Below, in pieces: positions 10,501-24,022 of a DNA stretch of 64,000 nucleotides. Both the position numbers and the translations under genes were made by a program. The notes under the pieces are model-generated. The model saw only the letters and a program-made list of their open reading frames with translations. It was not told the DNA's origin and ran no database searches. The stretch comes from Nymphaea colorata (lineage: Eukaryota; Streptophyta; Magnoliopsida; Nymphaeales; Nymphaeaceae): positions 6,396,001 through 6,460,000 of the forward strand of contig NC_045150.1 of the NCBI RefSeq assembly GCF_008831285.2, in the 5' to 3' direction. The first letter of the stretch is position 1. Every line of letters starts with the position of its first letter.

Positions 10501-13500
10501 CTGCGCCTAGTGGTTTTGACAGCATATTGTGCACCATGAAGCCTGCCCTTAGGAATGAAATATGATTCCTCTATTCAGCTTTCACATGATGTACTAGAAA
10601 GGAACAAGAACAATATCAAACCTCTGCATGGACTGAAATGAGAGTATGAAGCAGCTCCACAGCTGCATCTCGTAGACCCTGCAAGATGTGACAGCAAAAG
10701 CACAAAATGTCAGACAAAGTGTTGCATTTTCACAAGCACAAGCCTGTCTCTCTGCACACCCCATAAGAATTCAAAGGCTTGTAGAAATTTATTATTAGTG
10801 AGAAGTACTTTGACTGATGGTGCAGCTCCCCATTGAATTCCACCATCTAAAAGGTAAGCAGTTGCAGCATCTCTGATCAAGTTTGCCTGACAAAAACGAG
10901 ACCACATTCTCTCAAATCCAAGGAACACAACACCTACTTACACAAAAAATTCACAATATAAAAGATAAAAAAATGAACAATGAGATGGACCACAAACAAA
11001 TTAAGTTAAGGTCATTTGAAATCATAGCCAACACAAAGCAGATCAAATAATGAAAAGAGTCTGAAAAAACCAGGCTGGAGAGTGGTAGACAAGCGACCAG
11101 CAGTCACAAATTATGATTGATTTAGTAAAAATACTGTCAGTCTGTCACTATTCTGCTTGAAACAAAATGCACATATACAAAATTATAGTCTTTATGGACA
11201 GGTCAACAACAGAAATCTTCTCAATGAGTCTCCTCAAAGGATGGGATCAAGACCATGCAACATTTTTCTGTCATAAATATCTCTGATTGTCTGAATAGGA
11301 TTATATTCCTCAGATAAATGGCTGCCTATCTCAACATTTCAAGTGAGGTTCATTAAATGAGACCTCGCCACAACTCTGGCATCACAGTCTCATGGTATCA
11401 TCACCACAACTAACTGCATAGCATTAAACATTGGAACACTCAACCTTAATGCTACTTTACTTTGCTTTATAAACTGTAGAGGAATTTCCATCAAGGAGTA
11501 GCATTTTTACTATAATCATAAAAAAATGGGCTGTACATTTCTGGTTTCCTGGATACAAGCGTTATATTTGTTGGCAGCTGCAAAAAAGGGCCTCAAATCA
11601 ACACGTAATTCTGAAAACGTGAAAATTCTCTATGCTTTTTGACATTTTTTTCAAAATTCAAAAGCAGTTTTCTACACACCACATGATATGAGGCTACATC
11701 ATAAGATACATATGTTGACTATTAAGTTTTGCAATATAATACACCCTTGCATGTAGATCCAGAAAGTCGCTATACCATTATTGCACCATATTGTATGACA
11801 TAGTTTGATATCTCCTGCATCATATGCTACACGGTTGATGGATAAGGGGAGGGGGTTCGAGCCCCAATTTTTCCTTTTCGGCCTCCTTATCTAGCTCCCA
11901 CACAATCTTAGGAGTTGCATGACAGGAAGCTCTTGGCACGTTAAGGGAGAAAATGCCGATTTTAAACTAGAATTGCACATGGAAGATCGATTTCAATTGA
12001 AGGGTTTCCGATTTCTTCTATGAAAAGTATAAAATCCCTGACTTTGCTGTAGAATTCCATTGGCTTATGAAGACATGGCTTCAAATGACCCCGCATGGAG
12101 ATGATGCACAAGTAAGGAAAACAATTAGTTGAAAACTATTTGCAACTTTTGTAAAAAAGATTTATCAACAGAGATCTCTCTACTAAGACACCACTTAACC
12201 GGGATGCATGAGAATGTAGCTCTAGCCCCGCTTGTAAAGAAACAGAGCTGCCAGCACAGTACATGTACATTATAAATGTTTTAAAAGCTAATAGGTTGGA
12301 AAAATAAATGGAAGATTCAGAAGTGGGGTATGGTGAGCCCTGGGAAGTAGAGGATGAAGATGTTCCTGAGCTTCATGCTTCTGATTTTGCTGATCCTAGT
12401 CTAAGACTACAGGTGGCTGGTTCGAAGGCATCAGGGAAAGGGTTCATGTATGCAAGACGCAGTTCTAGTAGAAAGAGAAGAAATGCATGATGGCAAACCT
12501 CGACCCTAATCAAAGAACAACAGAAAGTTGCCTAGTCAGGAAATGAATGCTGCTGCCGAGTTAAGGGGTTTTAGCCAAGGCCTGTTTCCCAAACACTTGG
12601 CTCAGCCAACATTCTCAACCTAGATCCCTTTGATAGATATGCATATGCTGGCCAAATTCCACCTAATTCGCATGAGTAGATCTTGAACAGTGGCCTTGGG
12701 AACAGGACTGACTATTGTGCCTCCATCACACACTGCTGGGAAAGCTTACAAAAGGCTACTGGCCATTTTGTCGTGTGACTCACATGAAAAAATTCTAATT
12801 ACTCCAAGTTGCCAGTGACTTGGCATTGGCCCTCTCGGCAATAAGAGCTCCATTGCATGCTGGAGTTGCCCATTGAGGACCTACTTTGCAAGGCTCAACT
12901 GGCCCTACCCCCATTGAGATTGGAGACAAATATGTGATGGTCGCAGGCTATCTTGGCCAGGCCTGTTATAACAACCCCCAAACTCACGGATTCAACCTTA
13001 ATCCTATAGTGCCTTGCCAAGCAGTTCTTCAAGCTTGACTAGCACCACCGCTTGCAATTTTGATAGTTGATACTGAGAAATGGTCCACCTTAACAGTCAT
13101 AGGTAGTAGTACTTCGGTATTAGAGATCTCTGGCAAGCCTTCAAAAGGTCCTTCAATGTCAACCGACTTAAGCAAAGCCCACCCTCCTTACTGAAATAAA
13201 CCTTGCAGTTAATGTTTGTTTGAGCAAGCAAAAATAATACTCTCTTGAAGGAAAGAGACGAATTTTCTCTTCAGCTGAATAATCCTTATAGCGGTTGCAT
13301 CATCAAGGCATCTCCAAGCTCCAAAAGCTGCATAGAATGGTCAGGTTCAGTCCTGAAGCCTAGGAATGCTTGTGAAATACTTCCAACCTGCTCCTTCTTG
13401 GTCTGTAGACTTATAGTGATTTTCAGGAAAAAATGGGTCACTGCTGCCAAGCTGTCTTGATCTCCTAATCCTTATGTTAATAAAGTTGCTAGGCGCCATT

Positions 13501-16500
13501 CTATGTCACAGATGTACTGCTTTTATGGAGCAGTACCTGCATATGGTTACGAGACTTACATCCTAGATACAGTCAAAACCATACCGAGTATAGTCTTCAA
13601 TTAACATCTAAGCAAACACTAACCTGTACGAGATCTAAATTCTTAAGAACGCTTGAATGATATAACATTGGATGCAAGCCTAGACAATGTAACACTTATA
13701 CACCAAAATGTAACACACACACTTTGCCACAACCACACCAAAGTTTTTTTTTGAAATTCTCACACCCACAAATTCACTCACACCTTGTGTAACATAAGTC
13801 ACATATAATACATAATTGCTTAGTGCAACTTGAATGTTAATGCAAAGCTAGGATTCAAAGATGTTAACGAGTGTGTATCTGGATCGGTCGTGGGTCCAGA
13901 TCCGACCCATCCATCTCTTAAGTGTGGTGACTTTTGTCACTTCAGAGGGGTGTTTTAACCCTAATTTGATTTTTTAATGAAATTAGGAGAGTGAAAGAGC
14001 CGCTGCTAGTGAGCGCTGTTCTTCCACCTCTGTTGTGGTTTTTTCCCTTTTTTCTTAGGGATTTTTCACATTAAATCAGTGTGTTTCTCTTCTTTTCTTC
14101 GGTATTCATATTTCCAGATGGTATCAAAGCATTTTTTTGGATCGAGGAAGATTTTTCTTGGTGAGCCGTCGCCTGGGTGCACTACCACTGGAGCCGTCAC
14201 CTGAGTGCGCCATCGCTGGAGCCATCAGCTTGAATCAAAGCCTCTTGTTGCTGGAAAAGGTTGAGGACTGCTGCCTCTGGTGGAAGATAGCCTGCCGATC
14301 ACAGGAAATCCGTGAATATCACTGGAAAAAAAAATGAGGATTGCTAGCTGCACGGCAGAACGGTAGCAGCAGTGAGGGCTTCGACTGTGTGCAGTTCTAT
14401 GCTGCAGACTAGAGCAGGTCCTTTTGTGTCGCTGGAAGTGGTGTCATCTTCTGTGCACAGGTGTGGTGCGCAGACTGGAGCAGGTTCTCTTACGTCGCCT
14501 GGTTTTTGTGCGTCGTGATTCCCATTACGCCTGATGGCTGCTGAGAAGAAGGGGATAGCTCCACTCAAAAGATGGATTGTATGTCGCAGAAACCAAATCA
14601 TCTACCTGTCCAAGTCACGACGCGACACTTAACCAAGGACAATTTCCTTTGCTGGCCTGCAGCCATTACAATGGGAATTGTTGGTTGTGGCCGGATTTTC
14701 TACATAAATGGGAAGAAAAAACAGCATGTTGAAACTGATCCCTACTGGGAAACGTGGTATATTGAAGACAACCAGGTCAAAACCTAAGTCACATGGTACT
14801 TCAATAAGGTCCATGTACCCGTGTCGCCGTACCCGTACCCAAAATGGGTACTTTGACACTTGGGTACCTATAGATCCAAACTGCTTAACTTTGATTTAAT
14901 TTTTTCCACCTTACTTTTTATTCTATTTTTTGGATGTGAAAATTTGATTGATATTCATATTTAACTAGGGGGTTGCTTGGTTTTTGATACATATTTTCTA
15001 AGTATTTCTTATTGTTTATATATATATATATGGCCGTACCCCCGCACCCAAGTTTTTTGAAAATGGTCAGTACTCGCACCAGCACTCGTACCCGTACCTA
15101 TGTGACATAGGTCAAAACCTAGATTGTTAACTTTGTTTCTACTGAAATTCAATCATTGATTTTTCGGAAAAGGACTGCCTACGATATGTGGGTTGTCCTT
15201 GAACAAATGTAAGGGCAGAAAAAGAAAGATGTCTATGTCTACCTACTGACATATAAGCTCTTCGGCAGGAAGATAAGACTGTAGCTGAATTTTGTGCTTC
15301 TCTCAAGTCGAAATGGGAAGAGTTGGATTATTACATCGAAGATATGTGGGAGTGTGCATATGACCAGAAACTGTTTTGGTAAAAAGAATGGAAAAGTCGC
15401 ATTTTTTGTGTTCCTTTGGGGCCCATTTGATGGCTGGAAATATGGAAATGGAAAGAAGTTTCCAGAAATAAATTTCTGGAATTGGTGAATGGGAAATAAA
15501 ATTCCATATTTCCAAAACCACGTTGTGTTTGTTAACTTGGAATTATTTTTCTGGAAACAAATTTCTTGGTTTGATGGCGAAAAGTTAGAATCGGTGGAAA
15601 TGGTGGGTTGCAGTGGAAAAAGGGAGCGAGGGAGGAAGAAGGGAGGCAGAGAAAAAAGGGAAGGAGGAAAGAGGAAAAAGGAAGCGAGAGAGGAAGAACT
15701 GAGGCGGAGGAAGAAAGAAAGGAGGGAGGAAGAAGACATGATGTATGACGATTTAGGCTCTCTACCAACTCATCGACCTCCCCTCACCAGAAAGCCGACG
15801 AGACTAATCCATTTGCTCAGACATGGCGGCAAGGTAACACTTATTCATTTTCTTCTTCTCCCCTTCGTTATCTTCACGGAAGAAAGATAGGAGTGGTAAA
15901 ATCAACACCCCATTATGCCAAATCTGACTTTTCGTGCCTACATTAGAAGAAAGAAGAAGGTGGGTCGTTTGCCTTCTGTGATTATCTGAAGAGGAAGAGA
16001 ATCGATTTGGGTACCTTTTGGAGTCGACTGAATCGCTGATTAGTCCTCTTGGTGTTGTGTTTTCGCGTTCATTCGTCAGTTTCTTCACTTCGTTGTGGCG
16101 TTTGTGCTAGGCCATGTTGCGGAAAATGGACTCTGGAGGAGGGAACACCGGCAACTCGGGAGGGCAGCTCTTGAAGGAACTCGAAGCCCTGAGGAAGGCT
16201 CTCTACCGCAACGGAAACCCCAATCCCTCCCCTCGTTCCATCTCTGCAGGGAAGTCCCACTTGAAATCCTCTCGATCCGGCGTCGATTTATCGGCTTCGA
16301 AGGTGAGGATGCCCTCAGAGAAGGAGAATCCCCTGTCGTCAGCGGGTACCAAGGGCGCCGAAACGGCCATTTGCCCGCCGGAGAAGAAGAGTTTGTGGAA
16401 TTGGAAGCCTCTCCGTGCCCTAGCCCACGTCCGAAAACGACGGTTTATTTGCTCGTTCTCGGTTCACGTCCTTTCAGTTGAGGGCCTCTCTCCTGGCTTC

Positions 16501-19500
16501 AATGGGAAAAGCCTCTGCGTGAGTTGGAAGCGAGGGCTTGAGAGAGACAACGAGCTGCGAGAGAGACGACCAGGGGAGGCGGCAGCGGCAGGAGGGAGGA
16601 AGGCGACGCAAGCTTGCCCTAACAGGCAAAAAAAAAAACGGAAATATGTTTCCACCCCTCCACTGGAAACATTTTTCCAGAAAGATTTTGCCAATTCCAC
16701 TTTAACGGTCTCAAAAAAAATTCGGCGTTTGATGAAATCGGAAATTTTTTAAAATTTTGAATTTTTTTCCTTCTGCTACAGGATTTTTCCAGGCCATCAA
16801 ACGGTCCCTTGAGGCTTGAAAGATGAATTTGAGGGCATTCAAATTTAAATTCTTACCTCTGGGGAAGTTTCTAAGATTGAGGAAGTCTATTTTAGAGTCG
16901 ATGTTGATGAGCAAAGGCGACTTGTTATGGTAAGCTAGGATTCCACTGACACCATGCCTAGCATGCAGTCTGCCCTAGTTAGTCGTGGTCTGGGATCGAG
17001 CCAGAAAGGCATTTAAAGATGCTCACATTGCAAAAAGAATGGTTATATTGTTGATTTCTGTTGGGATCTCCATCCAGAAAGAAAGAATAATCGCAGCAAG
17101 AACCCGGAAGGAAAAAAGGTACCTCCTGAAGTTGTAATACCTCCTGAAGTTGTTGATTACACTGGTGAAAAAAGGAAGGTAACAGCCGATCAGTTTCGTG
17201 AACTTCAAAACCTACTTAAGCTGCAATGATGTTCACAAAGATGAGCCTTCTGATGATCTGAAGATCAATCATGCCCTTGCCTCTTTGGTGAATGGGCTGT
17301 TGATAGTGGTACTACACACCACATGACTGAAGATCTCGAGGTATTTCAGGAATACCACCTCTCCTCTCGGAAGGACAGAGTCGCTTTAACCAATGGTTCT
17401 TCTGTATCTATAGCTGGAAAAAGGAGTTCAGGAATACCACCTCTCCTTTGCGAAGGACAGAGTCGCTTTAACCGATGGTTCTTTTGTATCTATAGCTGGA
17501 AAAGGGAGTCGTGTGCTATTAAATAAATATCTAGTTCATACTTCATAATGCTCCACGTCTCTCATCTTCCTTTGGATCTTTTGTCTGTCAGTAAAATCAC
17601 CACGGAGTTGAACCATAACTTAATATTTTCTGTTGATTGATATGTTTTCCAGGACTTGGTGACAAAGAGGAAGATTGGGATTGGTTTGGCTTTTGATGGG
17701 CTGTATCAGATGCCACTAAAGGTTGATTTTGCACTTATGACAGCAATCAGTGAGAAAACGAATAGAGATGATCAGATTCAGCTTGTTTTGAGATGGCATG
17801 AGAGACCTGGGCACCTTCCTTTTGTTTTACTTCAACAATTGTTTCTTGATTTGTTTTCTAACATTAGCATGAACTAAGTATCATGTAAAGTCTACCAATT
17901 GGCTAAACATGTTTGGGCTTCGCACTCTATTTCTGAAAATTGATCTAATAAAGCTTTTTCCTTAATTCATTTTGATGTGTGGGAACCCTCAGGCATTTCC
18001 TCTGGTCATGGCTTTCAATACTTCATTACGTTTATTGATGATTACTCTCGCAGCACTTTTGTCTATTTGTTGAAAGAAGGTAGTGAAGTGGCTCATGTCG
18101 TTGAAACCTTTTTTACTTTTGTAGAAACACAATATAATGCTTCTAATCAAATCTTTCGATCTAATAATGCTCGTGAGTATGTCTCTCATTCTTTTGAAAC
18201 ATTCTTTCGAAAAAAGGGAATTGTTCTTTCGAAACATCCTGTAGTTGCACCCCACCTCAAAAAGGGGTTGCTGAGCAAAAGAACCGTCACTTGCTTGATG
18301 ACACTCGAGCCCTATTACTTCAGTGACATGTGCCCAAGAAGTATTGGGGTGATGTTGTAATCACTAGTGCGTTATGTTATCAACTGTATGCCCAGTCGTG
18401 TGTTGAATGGGCAAGCGCATTACTCTACTGACCGGGATCCACTCACTCTTCCCCCTTGTGTGTTTGGTTGTGTATGCTTCATTCATAATCACAGTCCACA
18501 TGTCAAGAAATTAGATCTTCAGGCCATTAAAGGTATATTCTTGGGTTACTCCCCTACACAGAAAGGGTGTAAAGTGCTTGGATCCCTCCACAGGGCACTG
18601 TGATGTGACCAAGGGATGCGGCATTTTTCGAGCATATTTCCAACTTCCAACAAAATCTTCTTCAAGGAGAGATTTTGGGAAGAAAAGAGGAAGAGTATTC
18701 TTAGTTGCAAGAATTCAATTTGTTGACTTCCTGAACTATGCTATAAGAGTGAACATATAGAGAAGCTTATGTGACCGAACAATATGCGAGTGAAATTGGA
18801 CTACAAAGTACTACCGGGCAGTGTGAAGGGCAGCATGATCATTCATTCGGACAGATTTACTCCAGGAGGCACCCTGTTGAAGATGAAAAAAATGAAGACA
18901 CCAATCTCAATCCTAAGATAACCCCAAATGAGTCAAGTCGAATGTGTGATGAACATGATGAAAATGTCATAAATGACAGGAATATTGAAGAACTTCCTAT
19001 TGCCTTGAGAAAATAGACCAGGTCATGCACCATGCACCCTATTGGTAATTTTGTGTCTTATTCAAAGCTTAGTAGAGATTACAAATGTTTCATATCTTTT
19101 CTTTTTACTTCTATAATTCTATTATTCTCAGGACTGTTGTTGAGGCTCAAGTGAATCCGAAATGGGTTCTTGCCATGCAAGAAAAAATGAAAGCCCTTAA
19201 CAAGAATAGAACGTGGGAAGTTGTGGATATTCCTGATGCACATCTTGTGGGATCAAAGTGGGTTTATACAATCAAGTATAAACCTGATGGATCCATGGAA
19301 AGATACAAGACTCGGCTAGCCGCAAAAGGTTTCAGTCAGAAGTATGGCATAGACTACGTGGAAATGTTTGCCTCAGTTGCAAAGATGAAGACTGTCTGGG
19401 TGATTCTTGCTTTAGTAGTTTCAAAGGAGTGGCAGATGTATCAACTTGATGTGAAAAAGCATTTCCTTAATAGTGACTTGGAAGAGGAAGTTTCCATGAG

Positions 19501-22500
19501 TGCCCCGTGGTTATGAGAGAACAAGAAAGTGCTGCAAACTGAAGAAGGCTTTGTATGGTCTTAAACAATCTCCTTGGGCATGGTTTGAGTGTCTCAGACT
19601 TGTGATGAAGAAGCATGGATACCATCAAACCACACACTCTTTGTGAAACAAAGGACAAGGTTGCTCTTCTCTTAGTTTATGTAGATGATATGATAGTTAC
19701 AGGAGATGATGAAGAACAGGTTACAAGGCTGAAAAAGATGTTAGCTTCAGAGTTTGATGTCAAAGACCTTGAAAAGTTAAGATAGTTCCTTGGTATAGAA
19801 ATGGCTAGGTCAAGCAATGGCATTGTCCTAACTCAAAGAAAGTACAGTCTTGACCTGTTGAAAGAGATCGGGAAACTCTTGACCTGCTGAAAAAAATACA
19901 CTCTTGACCGGTATTAAAGATCAAAAGCTGTTTGATAATGAAGCTAAAGGAAAGTATTAGCAATTAATTAGAAAGTTGATTTATCTCACGCTCACTCAAC
20001 CCGACATCACTTTTGCCGTGAATGTGATAAGTCAATTCATGCATGCTCCTATTGATGCTTATTGGAAGGCTGCTGAAAGGATCTTGTGTTATCTAAAAAA
20101 GAATTATGGTAAGGGCCTTCTATATGTGAGACAAGATCAGCTTAACATAGAAGGATATTTTGATGCTGACTGCATTGGCTGCATTGATACGAGGAGGTCT
20201 ACCACTGGTTATTGTGTCTATTTAGGAGGTAACCTGGTGGTGTGGAAAAGTAAAAGGCAAGATGTTTGTTCCCGTTCGAGTGTTGGGACTAAGTACCGTG
20301 CTATAGCTATAAGAGTTTCTAAATTATTGTGGCTAAAAGTGTTGATGGCTGATATCGAGACTAAGATTGATGAACCTATGAAGATGTACTGTGATAATAA
20401 GTTTGCATAAATCTTGCCAACAATCCCATGTTACATGATAGGACCATGCACGTGGAGATTGATCGACATTTCATTCATGAGAGAATTGACTCCAAGGAGC
20501 TTGTCTAACCATATGTGAAGTAGGATGATCAAGTTGCAAAAGTGTTAATAAAAGTTTTGTTGTCTACTCAGTTTGAGAAGAATGTAAGCAGGTTGGGCAT
20601 GTTTGACTTGTATTCCCAACTTGAGGGGAGTGTTAACGAGTTTATAGTTGGACGGGTCGTGGGTCCAGACCCGATCTGTCCATCTCTTAAGTGTAGTGAC
20701 TGTCGTCACTTAAGAGGGGTGTTTTAACCCTCCTGCTAGTGAATGTTGTTCTTCCACCTCTGTCGTGGTTCTTTCCCTCTATTTTTGAGGGGTTTTCCAC
20801 GTTAAATCTGTGTGTTTCTCTTCCCTTCTTCAATATCCATATTTCTACAAAAGACGAAAAAAAAAAGTAAAATATGGACCAATAAAAAATGGATAGCCAA
20901 AGCAAGCACGTACATATAATTGAATAAGCACCAAGTATTTTGTAAAGAATAGAAAACATGCTATAAGAAACTCTCACTACAAACCCCTCAAAACAAGTAA
21001 TCATATGAAATTCCAGAGAAGACATGCATACATGGACTTAAAAGAACCATGAGACAAAAGGAACATATTATGTGCAAAAACACAAAAAAGAATTATATAT
21101 GCCAGCATGAAAGAAGAAGAAACATGATAAGTCAATCCTAGCATAGCCAAAGAAATTCTCTCTCCTCTCTAAAGATTTCATTCTCTTGAATCTCAATGTT
21201 TAAATGGTTATAACAAGAAACCACAAAATGAGATTTTCTTTACGAAATGGCACATACCTTTGCATATGTATAATAAGCAAGGACCTTCTCCTCTATTGCT
21301 GAACATGATAATGTCAGGTCTTTTATGTCACCATCATCTTCATTATCCTTCTCCCTGAACATACCATGCTCATGAGAGGGAAAAAAAGTAGATACATTTG
21401 AACTGAAAGGTCTAGCTCAAACTTGTATCAATTCTATATTGCCATTTTGATTTTCATACCCAAGAAAAGATGCACAAATACAAGTCACCAATGCATCAAA
21501 ACCAATAGTATGTGAAAGCTAACAAAAATATTGTTATGCATTGTTGAAATGCAATTCACATTTGGAAGTCAGCTTGAATATGGCAAACATACAAAGGATC
21601 TAGGAACCACACATATGAAAACATAAATGTACAATGCCTTCCACTTTTACATCTAGTCATTCAAACAGACATCTTCTATTTCAATTGAAGCAACTTGAAC
21701 AACCTTGAGTTCATGAATGTATGAACATAGCAGTCATTGACCCAATGCAGTGCAAAGTCAAAATCAGAATTTACGTCTCCAGTATGGAAAAGTTTTTGGT
21801 GTTCTCAATAAAACAATTCTTTAAATGCCTAGCTTAATGGGATCAGTAAACTGAAAGATCTCTGATGTGAACGGTCTGCTACACGAGCATGTCCTTTTGG
21901 TACTTTCAAATAAAAAAAAATGCTTACATCTAGATTGATGGGATCAGTAAGATGAAAGATCACTCATGTGAACTGTCTGATGCACAAGCATGCAGCAATA
22001 GTGCAAATTCCAGGAACAATTTCAACTTCATAGTTATCTTGACAGCATTATATAATCACACATTACTAGGATGGGAAACCAACTAAGGAACAACACATAA
22101 GACTCATTTTAGCTTAATCATCATTGGATGCTTGACATCCTGAAGTCTTGTTCAGATGAACCCTGCACATCCTTTCAATGCATTACAATACCCAAAAATA
22201 GGACTTCCACAAGCTCTTGAGAAAAACACAAAAAACTGCACCTTCTCCAATTTAACATGTACATGAAATATGATATTTTTTTTACTGTCCAAACATTAGT
22301 TAAACTTCATATTTGTAATGCCAAACAGATACTATGAAGTACCTTGACTGCATCCAGACATGCCTGTACTTCTGATACAGTTCACGAGCAATATGATCTT
22401 TGCAATACCCTATGTTACTCAAGACAACCAAAAGTTTTTGATGTGAATCACCAATCACAGCACCTTGCTGAACACCATAAAAATTTTCATCGTACTCAGT

Positions 22501-23987
22501 GAGGGTCCCATTTTGCAATCTTGAAACATCTTTATTATCTTGAGAAAGTTCACTTCCAATTCTCTCGAGATAACCTGCATGAGTAGCATAAAAAGGGAGG
22601 ACATGGTATACCTGCTTGTCAAGAAAAGGAATCCCATAATATATCCAAAAAGATGTGGATGAATAAAAAAGTTCACCACCATTAACTGTTTTATGTACCT
22701 GCAAACTCTAAGAAAGAACTTAGGAATGACAACCTAATAGTTTCTTGCATTTCTTGAACTTGAAGAAACATGTCATCAGATTTTACCATGTCACCTTGTA
22801 GGCTTTGCATCATCCTGCAGAAAAAAGAAAACAGACTACGTCAGTTAAGACAAAAAGCAAGGGATGCAAGAAATCCGATGAAATGCTTGCTCCAAAAATT
22901 GAAATATATTGCATCTTGTAAAACAAAAAAGTACTGATGAAGTAGATGAGTTTTGTAAAGTCACATCAACATGACCATGAGTAGAGAGGAAATCTGTACT
23001 CAGAAAAAATCTCCAAGCATATATATATCAACCCAGTTTATGCCACACAAAACAAACAGAAGATTTAAAAGACCTGCTTTTCTAAGCAAAAATTTTTGCC
23101 AAAAACTCATGGAGCAAGCCTATCTGTTTTTACTATAAGTTCTCTTATATGCAAGTATCTGTTTGGCCTTGTTTGGTGACAAGGCAAAACTTTTACTATC
23201 CACCCATTTTTCCTATTTCTATCAAACAGAAGGTTGGCCCTTTATCTCCTCTTTATTGTAGTTATTTCTTATTGAACCACTTGTTTTTATATTGTGCCAT
23301 TTTCTAATCCTTTCTTTCAAGGTGTATTTTTTCACAAGTAAAACACAGCAAAAGCTTTTCCCAGAAAAAGGTTTTATTAAGCAAAAATTGTGCCTTGTTG
23401 CATATTTCAGATTTTTCGAAGGCAATCAACAATTCATTAAGGTCCAAAAAAAGGATAGATAGATCTCAAAACAAGCACATGCATATCAAGATTCATATTA
23501 TCATACATGATTTCATGCTCACGTGATTCAACAAATATAAAATATATTTTATTAGTCCGTAATGCAACACCATTGCAGTCACAAAATATTTAGTTATCAA
23601 TCATGCGGCATGGATACCGACAATGGTATCAGTATCAGACAATGGTTAGAAACTGTTAAGACAGCTAGCTTTAAAAAAACTAGACACTTGGACAACACAT
23701 ACATACATGTATACACATATGACAAGCAAATATTTCTAATTATAGCAAAGAATATCGGATTCCTCTCCATAAAAGTTGAAATTTATCTCAATGGGAACCA
23801 TGAAAAAGCCCATGTGCAACTTTAAAAATAAGAGAGAATCTCTAGTCGACTATGTGGCCATTACAGCCACTAGTAGTTTGTAGATTGTACATCCATTATA
23901 AAATTTTTTAAAAGTGAAAAGAAGCAATTGCCCTCTCCCTGAAGCCCACAAGAGAAAAATATTGGAACTGTCAAGCCCCATGCCATC

Positions 23988-24022
<35 letters not shown>

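Larger units (their letters stand above)
14140..17290 (+). pseudogene. copia gag remnant, split by two DNA transposons
   Basis: Gag-like reading (LTKDNFLCWPAAITMGI, then WETWYIEDNQVK) occupies about 14590-14787. It resumes after the element ending at 15110 (RKRTAYDMWVVLEQM) and again after 16811 (YFRVDVDEQRRLVM). A zinc-knuckle relic at about 17016-17079 reads CSHCKKNGYIVDFC, with the His of CCHC changed to Tyr. Several stops are present, so it is not translatable. Confidence 0.8.
13862..20849 (+). mobile_element. Ty1/copia LTR retrotransposon (complete structure, decayed) in SEC5 intron 16
   Basis: LTRs at 13862-14116 and 20631-20849 both start TGTTAACGAG and end CA. A 5-bp target duplication AAAGA flanks it (13857-13861, 20850-20854). 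The primer-binding site TGGTATCAAAGC lies at 14119-14130 and the polypurine tract (TTGAGGGGAG) at 20621-20630. Internal order is gag, protease, integrase, reverse transcriptase, RNase H, i.e. copia order. Many stops and frameshifts make it non-autonomous. The 3' LTR lacks about 40 bp present in the 5' LTR, and the two have many substitutions, so it is old. Two later DNA-transposon insertions (14784-15110, 15419-16808) interrupt gag. Orientation is opposite to SEC5. Confidence 0.93.

Noticed and set aside
11854-11864. B-box-like GGTTCGAGCCC as a tRNA or SINE
   Set aside because: No A box at proper spacing and no cloverleaf-forming arms.
15239-15768. Minus-strand Ser/Leu/Phe-rich open frames (166 and 78 codons)
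   Set aside because: They are the antisense of a purine-rich tract inside the Pack element.
23160-23420. GGCCTTGTTTGGTGACAAGGC as a PIF/Tourist MITE
   Set aside because: A Tourist-like left end, but the only partner (GTGCCTTGTTG) is weak and no TTA/TAA duplication was found.
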